64,000 nt of DNA, taken from positions 151,764,140-151,828,139 of the forward strand of contig CM043955.1 in NCBI GenBank assembly GCA_014529385.2, read 5' to 3'. A program made the translations under genes and the position numbers. The notes below the pieces were generated by a model. The model was not told the origin of the DNA, did no database searches, and was given only the letters and a program-made list of their open reading frames with translations. Source of the DNA: Adiantum capillus-veneris (Eukaryota > Streptophyta > Polypodiopsida > Polypodiales > Pteridaceae). This document shows, in pieces, positions 35,471-47,047 of this stretch; position 1 is the first letter of the stretch; every line of letters begins with the position of its first letter.

Positions 35471-37590
35471 TTAATTAAACCACCGTCGCTTTCTGCGACG
35501 GGTCAAAGTTGGTTCAATTTCCAAATTCCCTTCAATCTCTTCTAAAGTACATGTAGTTTCTACTTCATGAGATTCCCCTTGCAGCTCACTGTCTTCGTCC
35601 ACCTCATCATTGGTTACATCATAAGTCCAGCGCGGTATCTCCTCTTTGTAGTTCTCAACTTGCACTCTTGCCAATAGCCGATGGTTGCAATACATATACA
35701 CCAATTTTTCAGCTCTTGAATTTAGAAGGTGGTTTCTGATGGTGGAATGTGCATATTTATATGTACTCTAGTTTCTCTCAGAACTTGAATTGGATGCACA
35801 TTGGGCTAGGATCTAACAGCTAGGCATTTAAGGGTGGGTGCACTACCACCATTCATCATCCACCACTTCCACGCTGGTTGCTTCGTGACAAGTTTCTGCA
35901 CAAATTCTGTACCAAACTTACCCTCTTTGAGTTTAAACTTCGTAAGATCAGTAACAGCTGATGCATGCTCATCAGGATCAGCATAAAACGTGCCTATCAC
36001 ATCATAAAAGTCTTCCAGCACCTCCTCATCAAGTTTGTCTATTTACGTTGCCCAATACTCTGGATCCAATAAGAAAGATACGCTATGTAGTGGACTATGT
36101 GCTCCAACCCATCAACCATGCACATACTTTCTCAGAATTTCTCTCCTCTTTTGAGTGAATGGTGTCTTCCAAGGCTTCACAATTGGCTCATGGGGCTCCT
36201 CTGGATTTGCAAGGCTTTCTTGAACACTCCACCAAGCCATCCACACCTTACCTATGTTAGGCAAGGCAGAATCTAGTTGGCGTAATGTGAGCATAATTGG
36301 CATCATGACATTGTGCACATCCACCATATCATCCCAGAAGTGGCGATCAGCTAGTAGATCTCTGATCACCCCTATTTTTCTTTTTATCTTCTCCCTTTGA
36401 CCGGCCTCCCATTCTGAAAAAGTGGCAAAAACAAATGTCTCCATCACAGCATTCTTATTTTTTATTAGTGATTCTACCGTATAGTAGTTGGTGCAAAATC
36501 TACTTTCACACGGTAGTTTTAACATAGTAGACATCCTCTGACGGTACATGTCAAGAACCCTCTGACGCTTCAAAACAAACTTGACTATTAAGCGAGCATT
36601 GTCTACTATCCATTTGAACCACTCTATGTCATTACTCTTGTACCAATCTTGCAATACCAAGTTCAAGCTGTGTGTACTGTAACCAGCACTATATAGGTGA
36701 GAGAAGTGACTTTCAAGTATCCTACCTGTAGCCCTGAAATTTTTGGCATTGTCCATGATTACTTGGACAACATTTTCTTTTCCAAGTTCCTCAACTGCGT
36801 CGCCAATGATGTCAGCTATAAAATTGCCAGACTTTATTTGACCAAAGCTATCCACAGCTTTGATAAAACATTCACCACGAGGACATACAAGCATGATGTT
36901 GATCAATGACTGCCTTTGAACGTTGGACCAACCATCACTAACTATGGTGTATCCTGATTGTTCCGTTGCATTTAATATCACCCTTTGAATATCTTGTTGT
37001 GTGCTTGTGTAACATTTATCCAACGGTTGGTTTCTCATATGGTGATATGTTGGAGGGGTAAATCCAGCACCATACTCCCTAATGCGTTTCCAAGCTGACT
37101 TCCATGCATCACGGGTGACAATGGCCAATGATCCCCTAGTGAAATAGACGGCTTTAGCTAGTGCAAGTTATGCTTCTTCTAAGGCAAGCATTTTGAAGCT
37201 CGTCTGTAAGCTAACCTGTCTACTTTTTGACGATCCTACCTGAAAGTCAAGAGATCCATGGTTTGGAGGTGTAGTTCCATGATATGAGAAGTTGGTTCCC
37301 TGCTTTGAGTGCTTCCATTGGTGGGCGTTACACCCAATGATCCCTCGTACTGGTTTGATCTTATCGATACCGAGGTGTGATGGTCGAAAGTAGAGAGTTT
37401 TCATCTTTTGCTCGTGGAAATTAGATTACCAATTAAAGCTTTTAAGCGCATAGCTACTTCTTCTGCACCTAAGACCTTGCACTTTCCTCCTTGGATTCTA
37501 GTATTGCCACCTAGCAAATGATCCCTTATTCTTGGTGCTCCTCTAGATTTCTCTTTGCCACAAAAGTTACATTTCCAATCTTGATACTTA
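35471..37590 (-). pseudogene. hAT transposase (BED finger, DUF659, C-terminal dimerisation), disrupted
   Basis: From right to left: a BED-type zinc finger, WKCNFCGKEKSRGAPRIRDH, LL..C (37,590-37,430); then the DUF659/RNaseH-like part (37,128-36,112) with TIVSDGWSN, IADIIGDAVEELGKENVVQV, IMDNAKNFRATG and YSTHSLNLVLQD, all standard for plant hAT proteins; then AWKWWMMNGGSAPTLKCLAV (near 35,830) of the C-terminal dimerisation region; then an acidic tail ending KRRWFN (35,471). A TAA at 37,168, a stop after LAVRS, and frame changes after the BED finger and in the C-terminal SSERNWS-like region break it. Mobility would need a transposase from elsewhere. Confidence 0.88.
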
Positions 37591-37904
37591 TTTAAATTTG
37601 TGGAAAAATTCCACTCGAGTCCTGGACTTTTTCCACCTGCCTTTCGCTTGCCCTACGAAGTGGTGCCCTGCGAAGCAGGACCTGGCATCGAGGTAGGAGG
37701 TCTCCTCAAGGAAGCTAGGCTTGAGACACCAACATCACCGCTCACATTCCCGGTGGAAGAAATACTTATTGGATGCCTGCAATACCAATAAACATAGCTC
37801 AGTATGCTATCTCTTCTTTCAAGTATTATTCAAACCAAACATTAGTGTTATAATCAATATCACACACAACCGTAGTAGTGAAGCTTGAAAGGAATAAACC
37901 TCAA

Positions 37905-38670
37905 TCTACTCAAACATGAGCAAGCAAATACAACGGTGAATCAAATATGTGATCAGTCCATCCCAAAAGTAGAGATATCGACCCAAAGATTCACCTTCCT
38001 ACCTCCTTTCATGAATCAGTCCAGTCCAAAAAAGAACTAATGACCCATGATAGGAGCTCTAATCGAAATAGCAAGCAAATACAGCGGTGAATCAAACATG
38101 TGATCAGTCCATCCCAAAAGTAGAGATATCGACCCAAAGATTCACCTTCCTACCTCCTTTCATGAATCAGTCCAGTCCAAAAAGAACTAATGACCCATGA
38201 TTGGAGCTCTAATCAGAATAGCAAGCAAATACAGCGGTGAATCAAACATGTGATCAGTCCATCCCAAAAGTAGAGATATCGACCCAAAGATTCACCTTTC
38301 TACCTCCTTTCATGAATCAGTCCAATCCAAAAAAGAACTAATGACCCATGATTGGAGCTCTAATCGGAATAGCAAGCAAATACAACAGTGAATCAAACAT
38401 GTGATCAGTCCATCCCAAAAGTAGAGATATCGACTCAAAGATTCACCTTTCTATCTCTTTTCAAGAATCAGTTCAGTCCAAAAAAGAACTAATGACCCAT
38501 GATAGAAGTTCTAATCAATATAGCAATCAATTTAGCAAATATAACGGTGAACCAAACGTGAGATCAGGCCATCCCAAATGTAGAGATACCGACCCAAAGA
38601 TTCACCTTTCTACCTCCTTTCAAGAATCAGTTCACTCCAAAAAAGAACTAATGATCCATGATCAAAGTTA
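37905..38670. repeat. ~151-bp tandem array, five copies, in hAT right arm
   Basis: GATCAGTCCATCCCAAAAGT recurs at 37,951, 38,102, 38,252 and 38,403, with a variant at 38,562: intervals 151, 150, 151 and 159 bp. It lies upstream of the transposase start, so it may carry promoter or binding sites. It does not match the left-arm array in sequence. Confidence 0.93.
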
Positions 38671-38814
38671 CATTAAGTTTTAATTTTTTTTAAAGACTAT
38701 TCTTTTTTTTACCTTTAGTCTTTCTTCTAAATTTTAAAGGATGACCAAATTTAGAGGAAGAGGTGATGTGATGTGATGTCTATAAAGGGGTTATATAGAG
38801 CCGCCAAATATGGA

Positions 38815-38930
38815 GGGGGTACACGACGGGCCTGGCGGGATTCTTGCTTGTCCCGCCGGGCCCGCCGGGTTTTCATGATAAACCCGCCGGGCCTGTCGGG
38901 ATTGTTGGCTTTCCCGTCGGTTCTACGTTT
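38815..38930. repeat. hAT right subterminal CCCGCCGGG cluster
   Basis: ACGGGCCTGGCGGG, CCCGCCGGGCCCGCCGGG, CCCGCCGGGCCTGTCGGG and CCCGTCGG occur within about 115 bp, about 120 bp inside the right terminus. Mirror of the left cluster in motif and distance. Confidence 0.78.
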
Positions 38931-39047
38931 TCTACCGGTTTTCGTAGGTCATGACATTAGATATGTTATTAACATGAAAAAAATAGTGATAATAACAACA
39001 ATAATTAACATTTAACAAAATGCGTCATCGCATAATTAAAATCCCTG

Positions 39048-39644
39048 CCTGGTGCTGCAGGGCAGATTTGACCTAACTAATTTCAGCCTCGAATGCACCT
39101 ACTAGCTTAACAATGATGCCCCAACACCCCTCCTAGCAGTTTGTATGAATGAAATGTGAGTTATGAGAAAATTGAGAAGGAGGTTAGACATAGCAAGAAC
39201 ATAGATTCATCACAAAAAACTTACAATGCCACGTAGAGCTTTCACCAACGAACATAATGAAAATAACGTCATGCCAAACATACCATCTGCAAGAGAATTA
39301 TGAGCTTCAAAAGAAAGAGAGAGAATACACAATGTTTTCTGTAATTGCACGTAGCTTCATTATCCAAAGTGAGCTTACAAAAAAAAAAAGTTGGTTTTTA
39401 TACCTTGCCATAAGGTTTTAAGTAAAAAAATAAAGAGGTGTGCCAACTCTATCTCGGCCTAAAGATTAAGTGAAACAATCTGGAAGCTTATAAACCTGCT
39501 GGATCTAACTCATAATTACATATGCACTTACTTTTAGAATCAATAAAATACAAAGACTTGCAACTATAATTGTCTGGATTGAGTAAAAAATCAAATATTA
39601 CATCATTGATTTCTTGAGCCTCTTGGTTAGTTGGGCTGCTAACA
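39048..39644 (-). repeat. Gypsy-2 3' LTR, proximal piece
   Basis: Matches the inner part of 44,646-45,564: TAACAATGATGCCCCAACAC against TAGCAATGATGCCCCAATAC, CAATCTGGAAGCTT in both, and the common end GCTGCTAACA. Its right edge abuts CTCCCTCCT, the complement of the purine tract. Confidence 0.8.
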
Positions 39645-40187
39645 TTTTCTCCCTCCTAATCTGGGTTGTCCACGACACTGCTTTAAAAAATTGGGTATGA
39701 TTTTGTGTTTTTTGTTGCTTCTTTAGAGCTGAGGGTGTCATGGTATCTAGTTCATAGCTTCTTATATACCTCGGTCAAAAATTGCATGTCGATGGGCTAT
39801 CTGAGCTCCACGGCTTTGTATGACACAAATCACGCTTGTAGATTTTCCACCATGGGACTAAAAATGCGAAAGCAAAATGTAAGAAATCCAGTGTAGAATG
39901 CTTCTTCAAAAGTATGCATATACTAAGATGGAAAAACATGACTCTTGTAAAGAGTCCATATAGAGCACCTCATCACTGAGGTGACTGGATAGGTCGTAGC
40001 ATAACCCTTGGTTTCCCTCCAAGAATGCCATCCATGGTGCATCACTTTGTTCACTATGATGAAAATTCTATATGCATGTGAGGATCATTTTGGCAATCAT
40101 GATGAACATTATACGTGCCAGATCCACGATTTTCTTGAAGATTTCCACCGCCTATCTGAGCAACTTTAGCATATAATCTTCAATTGG

Positions 40188-42700
40188 CTAACCCTTGGGT
40201 GGAGTAAGCTTGAAGTAATTAAGACATGTAGGATGTTTCTTGAAAATTTTGTGATGACTTCCCCAACTTCTCATCCTTGGCATTGGGCAAAAATTTGGTT
40301 CTTTGCGGATCTTTGGTGGAGCTTGAGAATACAAAATGGTATACCTAGGATGCCTCTTGAGCCAGGTCTTTCTCCAAGATGGATGTGGATCCATAGCATC
40401 AACAACTTGGTCTTTGACAAGCCTTTCTTTCAGCTTGAGCACTTCATATTTTATTAGAGTATATGCTAGAGACTGCTAATGCAATGTCGCTATTATCTGC
40501 TAAGATGTGAGTTGAGCTACCTTAGCTGAATGTAAGGTCCTCTCTTTCCATTCCATGGCTTCTTCCCATATGTCTGTCATTTCTTGAGTGATTTAAATCT
40601 TCAACTCCTTTTTGGCTTTTGGGATAAAACAATCCAGAAAGGCCCTTCAGGCATTGGATCTACTATGTCTTCTTCTTGGATTGAGGTGGAAGTTTCTGCT
40701 GGATCTATACTTTGCAAGAATTTGAGAGCTTCCATTTTAAGCACTACTGGTTTGGTTGTTGAGGTTGTTGACCCAACACTGGTTGAGGTCGTTCGATACC
40801 CATCAATGGTCTTTGAGCTGGGGCCATATTAGGCTAATATCTATACATGGGTTGTCCTTGTGGCCTCATAGGCACGTATTGAACATTTCCATCATACTTT
40901 GGTCCTTAATAGCACTCATTGGTCTCATGGTTGGTCCATTTACCCTCGATTGCAGACCATTTCTGTGGCCACTGGTTGCCCTTGTTGAGGTACCCCTTGC
41001 CCTGGTCCCCTCATAGGTGCTTTTTGCATGTTATTCAACATGCCATTCATCCTTTTGAGCATGTCTTCTATGGCTGAAAGTGGTGCTGCAACAGTTGTTC
41101 CCACTTGTGCTAGTTTGGTAGATGTTGTTTTCTTGCTTTGGTTATCCTTAGGGACATCTTCCTCATTGAAAATGTCACAATTGTCTCCTAAGTCAATAGC
41201 ATTTGACACACACTCTTCTAGGGTCGTATGCTTCTTGCTATACAGTATAGCATGAAATTCTTTGTGTAGCAGTCCCTCTAGAAACAATGATACTAGTCTT
41301 TCTTCTGCAGGTATCTCTAGCTATGGGCATCTTGCAATGTATTGTTTCATTTGAGTTGCACAATCCCTAACAGACTCACCTTATTTATGTTTAAAGATTT
41401 AGATTTGAGCTACCGTATTGTGTTTGATCCCTGTTTTGGAACAAGTAGCTACAAATCCTTGAGCTAATGTATTCAAGTCCATGATTGACCTTTGTGAAAT
41501 GTTTTGGAACCATGTCAATGCTTTTCCTTCTAATGTCATTCCAAACCCCTTGAATTGAGTATGGAAATCAAATATGTGTTCTGCTCTTAGCACTTGCTTA
41601 AATATTTCTAAGTGGTCATATGGATCCCCAGATCGACCGTATTTTCTAATCCATTTCTAAAAATCAGATGGTCTGCCACGTCTATTTGGTTCAACTCCCG
41701 GTCTCCTGGCATTGGTCATGTTCCGAGTCCTTCAAACCAATCTGTTGGAAACAGTGACTCATGTAACCCTGGACTGGATTTAGTGTCACTTGGTTTTCTT
41801 CGTGTTGAGGTGGTTTCTGGTTTATTGACATTACTCTTAGAAGATCTCTCACGGTGTTCATCTCTTAGAATAGTTTCGGGTCCTTGGCCCAATATCCAAT
41901 CCCTTATGGAGTACCCTTGGTATTTGGTTTGTTCCACCTCCTCAAGAGTCATCATAACAAAGTTATTGTTATAACAATCCCTAAACAGGTAGGTTGGGAG
42001 CTTTGTTGAACCCTTATCTTTGATCTTGAAGATATAGATGATCTTCATGGGTGTTAGTTGTCCTGATTTGGCATGTGAAGTCCATAGGAGATCTTTTACA
42101 TTTCTATCCTCCCAATAATAGACTCCGATCCTAGGATTATCCGTACTAAGCCATTTCAAAGGCTTCAAATCAATTGATCGTATCCCTCAAATTCTAAAGT
42201 TGGTGGTCCATCTTTAGCTCTACCATACCTGGAATTATGGTATTTATCTCTAATCCCCATTTGTCTATCACGTCACGGTTTCAACTTGTAAATACTGAGT
42301 TCCGTTTCTATCCATGTACATTTTTCCTTGTTTGTTTGCCTTGATTTCCTCTTCAAACTCAATACCATGGTCATCAATGCGAATAGCATACTCTTCGTTA
42401 GGAGCCACGTAAACTTGAGCTCCATGGTGATTAGTCTTATAAAGAGGAAAGTATATGCTTATAATGCACTGTCATTACGGTTTCTGAGTGAGTTGAATAG
42501 GAAGACATTTCAGATGTTGATTCTGAAAAAGTGTCTGAGACTTCTTCAAGGATAGTGTCCAAGTGCTTGCCTTGATTAACACTCTCGTCGGTGGATACTC
42601 TACTGGAGGTTTCTCCAAGTATACCTTGGTTTCCTAGTATACGACCAAATCTAACGTTCATAAAGACTTGTGAAGCCCTGGATAGAGTACTTACCAATGG
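40188..42700 (-). pseudogene. Gypsy-2 gag with Retrotrans_gag capsid region
   Basis: Minus-strand frames in order: acidic Ser/Thr-rich start (42,697-42,437), a WEDRNVKDLLW segment (42,168-41,716), then the capsid block FKGFGMTLEGKALTWFQN (41,593-41,399), QYIARC..EIPAEERLVSLF and LEGLLHKEFHAILYSKKHTT (41,360-40,940), the usual Retrotrans_gag signature of Ty3/gypsy elements. It continues with Gln/Pro-rich sequence and GKWTNHETNECYY, a degraded zinc knuckle shared with Gypsy-1, and a Pro/Lys-rich tail to 40,188. Frames are broken several times. No protease follows before the purine tract at 39,645. Confidence 0.8.
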
Positions 42701-43076
42701 ATTGACTTGTTGTCAATTTCTTCCACTTGACTTGATTGCAACTTCTATCAAGCTGTCAATTCCTTGTCTGCAACCTGATTCCTGTATCAATTTAACCAAG
42801 TTAGCTATTCTTTCACAAAGATTGTATAAATTTTGCTAGCTATTTTGACTGGTCTATGTGTATCACTTCAAATCGAGCTAAGTGAGTCAACAATTGAGTC
42901 TTTCAAATTCCACTTTTACAAAAATCCAAAGGACTAATCTGCATCTTGAAAATTGAGTGAACATGTACCACTTTGGATTCAATTGAACCCAAAATTACCC
43001 GATGGCCTTATATTATTATGTTGGTTAAACACTGTACAAGTTCAAAAGTAAAAAATGGTGTCTCTGTGTAGCAGTA

Positions 43077-44090
43077 GTAAATAATCGTGATTATTTACTT
43101 TTCTCAGTTTTTTGCACTTTTTGGCTTGATTTGCCAAGTATAAAACCTGTTAAGACCCTTGGACAAGTTTCACTAAGTTTGAAAAAAATCTGCTCAAGTT
43201 TAGCAACTATTTGATGTCTGCAGACTCAATTTTCAAGAATTTGGCTTAAGTCTCACTTTTATGATCCAAATTCCACCAAAATTGATTTGTGTGGTCTACT
43301 TGATATGCTTGACCTTGTAGTATACTCAAATGTGCAAGATTATCAATTTTTCAAGCAGATGTAAATAATTATTTACTCGAGCTATGTTTTTGCAAGTTTT
43401 TGTCCCAATCTTGACACAGATCTGTTAAGTGTCTCAACTTAAGCTCCCTAGCCAAGTTTTATCAAGTTTGGACAATTTTTGTTCAAATGATCATCAGTTT
43501 TGTAACTGCATACTGACTTTGCAAAATTGGCCACAATTTTCAATCCAATGATCCAAATCTTACCGAATTTTGTTTGTGGGCTTAATACAACATGGTAAAG
43601 CTAGTGGTATGCTAACTTGGTCAAAAAGTTGAAAAATGGGGCAAATGTAAATAATCACATTATTTACTTCTGGCAAATTCTTGCATCTTTTTGGTCAACT
43701 GAGCATATACACATGTCTATCACATCAATATAAGCCTATAAATCAAGTTTCATTGAGTTTGAACAAAATTTTCTCCAATTTACACTCAACTTCCCGAAAG
43801 TCAGTACAGACTTTAGTCTTTACCCAGTTTTTGGTCAATTTGGTGATCCAAATTATATGGTCCTTTACAAAAGTTGTTTATACACATGCACAGAGTCACT
43901 GGTATCAACCTTCATCAGTTTTGAGTTGAAAGGAAATAATCGCGATTATTTACTTTAGGCCCAAACTCCACTTTTTTAAAACTTTTTCACTAGACAATGT
44001 TTTCATGAGCTATTTTAAGCCTCTGAGTCAAGTCAAAACTTAATTTGGCATAAAATATCAAGAAAAAGTAAATAATCTGAGGTTTTGCAA
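43077..44090 (-). repeat. Gypsy-2 leader: palindromes in 285-bp degenerate repeats
   Basis: Palindromes built on the arm GTAAATAATCG start at 43,077, 43,361 (short perfect form GTAAATAATTATTTAC), 43,647 and 43,932, and a half copy is at 44,068. The full intervals are 284, 286 and 285 bp. The sequence between copies is a diverged tandem repeat (recurring phrases such as AAGTTTCA..GAGTTTGA and GATCCAAAT). The block sits in the leader between the primer site (44,625) and gag (42,700), the same place as the palindrome array in Gypsy-1. Confidence 0.85.
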
Positions 44091-44624
44091 ACTCTTGAAA
44101 TTTTAACCTCAATGTGTTCTTGAACTTACCCACTGGTTCATATAACTTTTAAGCATACTCTCTAGTTGGATTGACTTGTTGACAGTCTTTTGGTGCTATT
44201 TCTAGCCGTAGACTTGAAATTTTGCAACTTCACATAAGAACTCACAGTTGATTCTTTCGGAGAGAGCAATGTTTTGAGACCCACCTCGTACCCTACTTAC
44301 CCTACTCCTAGATTCTACTATAGTGGGTTTGTGGAAAGTGTCCACAAACACTCGTTTTCTTGTCTTTTATGGTTTTTTGAGCCTTGATCTTAAGACTTGT
44401 CGCGTCCATCAATCATTCTCAAAACCCTATCTAATTCTACAATTCTACAATCCTAAAGGTACTCTGCAAGTACAATAACTTTCAAGCTACCTCTACATAG
44501 AAAAAGACGACAATCTTAAGCTATGCGGTTTTAAAAAGAAAGTTTCTACTCTAGGAGATCCTAGTGGAACTTAAAGGATAACTTCATAAGACGCTCGTGT
44601 TGTTCCCTAGTTTAGGTCCCTTCG

Positions 44625-44643
44625 ATCCTTGGCAGCGGCACCA
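44625..44643 (-). other. Gypsy-2 primer-binding site (tRNA-Asp type)
   Basis: Minus strand TGGTGCCGCTGCCAAGGAT, two bases after the CA end of the LTR, matches the tRNA-Asp complement TGGCGCCGTTGCCGGGGAT at 15 of 19, and the match continues (CGAA). It is homologous to the Gypsy-1 site. Confidence 0.75.
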
Positions 44644-44645
44644 AA

Positions 44646-45564
44646 TGTGGGACGGGTGTCTAACCTCACTCCTATCTTATTGCAGATGTAGCGAGAACCA
44701 CGAATAAGTTGTCAATCCATGGGACGAAGCTGATTCAACTAGTGCATAGAGGCTACAAGAGGTTGTCAATCTCTTAGAAAACAACAAACAATTTGCATCT
44801 AACTCAAGCTACACTCAAGTGACTAAAATCACCAAAAGCCAATTGCTCATCGGCAAACAAATCACATCCGTTACAGCATCAAACGATATCCAAACGTAAT
44901 GAAACTTCTAGGACATGTTTATAAGACCTAAGCACACATGCTTATGGTCTCAAATCTCACTTTAGGTCAAGTGCAAAAATCGCAATTATTAACAGCAACG
45001 GATTTATAACCTAGTCGTTTTCGACCCAGAATGCATCTAAATGCTTAGCAATGATGCCCCAATACCCCCGCATATACTTAGTTTTTGATTAAGAAGTGTA
45101 AATTTCTACTTATGATGAAATTAGGCCACGGGTCAGGGATGCCAAAAGCTACGAAATACTGTGAAATGCTTACATCAATGCGTAGAGCTCTTACCTGCGG
45201 TTGCAATGCAACAGACACGGTTGCAATGTGACAACCGTGGAGGGAATAGGAAGCGCGAGAAGGAGAGAAGTGAGCGTCATTAGCTCACGCTATGTATTAG
45301 GTTAACCAAAACCTAATAATAACTTTATAAAATTGGCTTTTATACCTAGCTAAGGTTTTTGGTGGTCAAAACTAATAATCTGGGAGCTCTAACTAAAGAT
45401 AGGTAAAGACAGGTTGATACAATCTGGAAGCTTGTAGCCTCGGCTCATCAATTACAAAGTTTATCTGAGAAATAGGAGTTACAATATTCCCGATTCATCA
45501 TATATTAAGTGTTTTTACAATGAGAGCTCCGAAAAATGATATCGGAGTTAGCTTGCTGCTAACA
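44646..45564 (-). repeat. Gypsy-2 5' LTR
   Basis: 919 bp, plus-strand ends TGTGGGACGG...GCTGCTAACA, with the primer site outside its left edge. It is the intact version of the LTR broken by the hAT element and so shows the pre-insertion site near 45,000. Confidence 0.78.
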
Positions 45565-45644
45565 GTTCGTGTAATAGTAAGGTAGCTAGCTACCTTGAAT
45601 CCAATTTTGGCATGCAATAGCCTTAGCCGATGTGTGTTGGAGGA

Positions 45645-46111
45645 GACATTATGGAAATTTTGGACTCTCAAATGGGTCCTATAAGGGCTTTGACTTTCTC
45701 CCTCTTGTCCAAAAACAGGTGCATGGTAAAATTTTTATAAATGAAATCAAAACTTGGCGAACCTTTTAGAATGTACTCATCAAGATATATCCATTGACAT
45801 ATAGCATGCCATCAAATTTCTTATATTCTAGAAGATTCAATTTTTTGATGTGACAACTCAGTCTTATAAATGGAATCTCTCCCCAAATTTGAGCTTTGGT
45901 GGGAAGACCATAACTTCTACAAATCAACTCCAAATTTGTGGGAGTTTAGGGATTTAGAACCTACTTTCTAATATCTTTCCAATGATATATTGATTGATAG
46001 GGTTTTGACAAAATGTTTATATACTTCACCACATTACCCACTTTGGACAAGAGAGGCAAAGTCAAACCTCCTTATAAGGCCCCTTTGAGAGTTCAATTTT
46101 TTCCTGATGTC
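45645..46111. mobile_element. Foldback element, copy B (MITE-like)
   Basis: Second copy of the element at 22,833-23,294. Ends GACATTATGGAAATTTTGGA and the inverted partner TTCAATTTTTTCCTGATGTC; the inverted repeat continues through ACTCTCAAA.GGG.CCTATAAGG. The interior aligns along its length with copy A (for example CTACAAATCAACTCCAA). Non-coding. Confidence 0.75.
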
Positions 46112-46404
46112 ACATGGCCATCTCAAGATCCAATCCATCATAGTTGCAACCCATTGATAAACTTACATCTTCCTTCCTACAAGTCCCACAATAAGACTAA
46201 TTTGATCAGCATCCTAAGGGCACCATTTCATGCAGATCTCCCTCCTTGTCACTTGACTCCACTAGCACCAGAGGCTCGGGGGAGTCGTGGAGTGTGATGA
46301 TTTCTCCTCATTGCTCCCTGCCGATGGGTGCCGCATCCTCTTCTTTGGGTGATCGCGCCATGGCCAACAACCAACCCTATTTGCAGGAACCATCAGGCCC
46401 CAAG

Positions 46405-47035
46405 CTCTCTTTCTCTCTCTCCCCCTCCCAATACGGCTACCTACAGCGGTGGAGATTGAGGATGTTATTCAGCGATCACCACAATACCAGCTCGGAGCCT
46501 TCCTCAGCTATTGATTTTGTTTTAGTTTTTAATTTACTTCATTTTATTTTATACCCAGATATTGTAGTAGACCCATAAGAGCTTGATCCCATGGCCTTTT
46601 GAAGACTATTATTATAACATTTCATTTCATTTTTCTCTCACTCTTTCCCCTCCTAGTACCGCTACTTACAGCGATGAACATTGATGAAGTTCTTCAATGA
46701 TGGGTGCAATACTTTCTTAGACAACGCCCGCTTGGGCATTGACGATGATGATGACGATTTTAGTCTGACGCTTTTAGGGTTTTAATTTTAATCTTTCACT
46801 TTACTTCATTTTATTTTAGTACCCAAACATTGGATTAGATTCACACTATTTGTATCAATTTTGACTCAAATGTAATTTTAGCCTTTGAAGGTGTTTAATG
46901 TAACATTTTATTTCATTTCATTTCTCGCTCTTTCCCCCTCGTCTGTTGCATTTGACACCTCCACAACAGTGCCCCCCTGCCCCCCCCTCGCCCGAGACTA
47001 CTTACAGAAGCGGACATCGACAAAACTCTTCGGTG
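46405..47035 (+). repeat. Degenerate tandem repeat, about three copies
   Basis: A block (CTCTC..CCCCTCC..TAC.GCTAC.TACAGCG.TG..CATTGA.GA..TTCTTC) recurs near 46,410, 46,630 and 46,925-47,030. A second phrase (TTTACTTCATTTTATTTTA) is at 46,533 and 46,801. A 110-codon frame at 46,246-46,578 crosses this but shows no domain; I do not support it as a gene. Confidence 0.6.
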
Positions 47036-47047
47036 AAGTAAATGAGT

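Larger units (their letters stand above)
31061..39047. mobile_element. hAT-like DNA transposon, ~8 kb, carrying kinase-like and RING-like frames
   Basis: Ends are CAGGGATTT and its inverted copy AAATCCCTG, typical of hAT termini. The insertion sits within an LTR whose uninterrupted copy (44,646-45,564) shows the empty site. A candidate 8-bp duplication CCTGCAGC (31,050-31,057) and CCTGGTGC (39,048-39,055) matches at 6 of 8, with three extra bases on the left, so it is weak. Both subterminal zones carry CCCGCCGGG-type repeats, and next to these lie tandem arrays (about 176 bp left, about 151 bp right). The transposase is on the minus strand at the right; the kinase-like and RING-like frames are on the plus strand at the left. 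Confidence 0.8.
30700..45564 (-). mobile_element. Gypsy-2: gag-only LTR retrotransposon, 3' LTR split by hAT element
   Basis: The LTR at 44,646-45,564 matches, in two pieces, 30,700-31,060 and 39,048-39,644. The hAT element lies exactly between the pieces. A tRNA-Asp-type primer site (44,625-44,643) and a purine tract (minus-strand AGGAGGGAGAAAA, complementary to 39,645-39,657) fix the orientation as minus. Without the hAT insert the element is about 6.9 kb. Internally it has a palindrome-bearing leader and a broken gag; I find no protease, RT or integrase. The LTR copies are strongly diverged, so it is old. Confidence 0.78.

Noticed and set aside
36697-36909. Plus-strand frame inside the hAT transposase region
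   Set aside because: It is the antisense shadow of the conserved DUF659 part on the minus strand.
46246-46578. 110-codon plus-strand frame
   Set aside because: It crosses a degenerate tandem repeat and the edge of the foldback element, with no domain, no clear promoter and biased composition.
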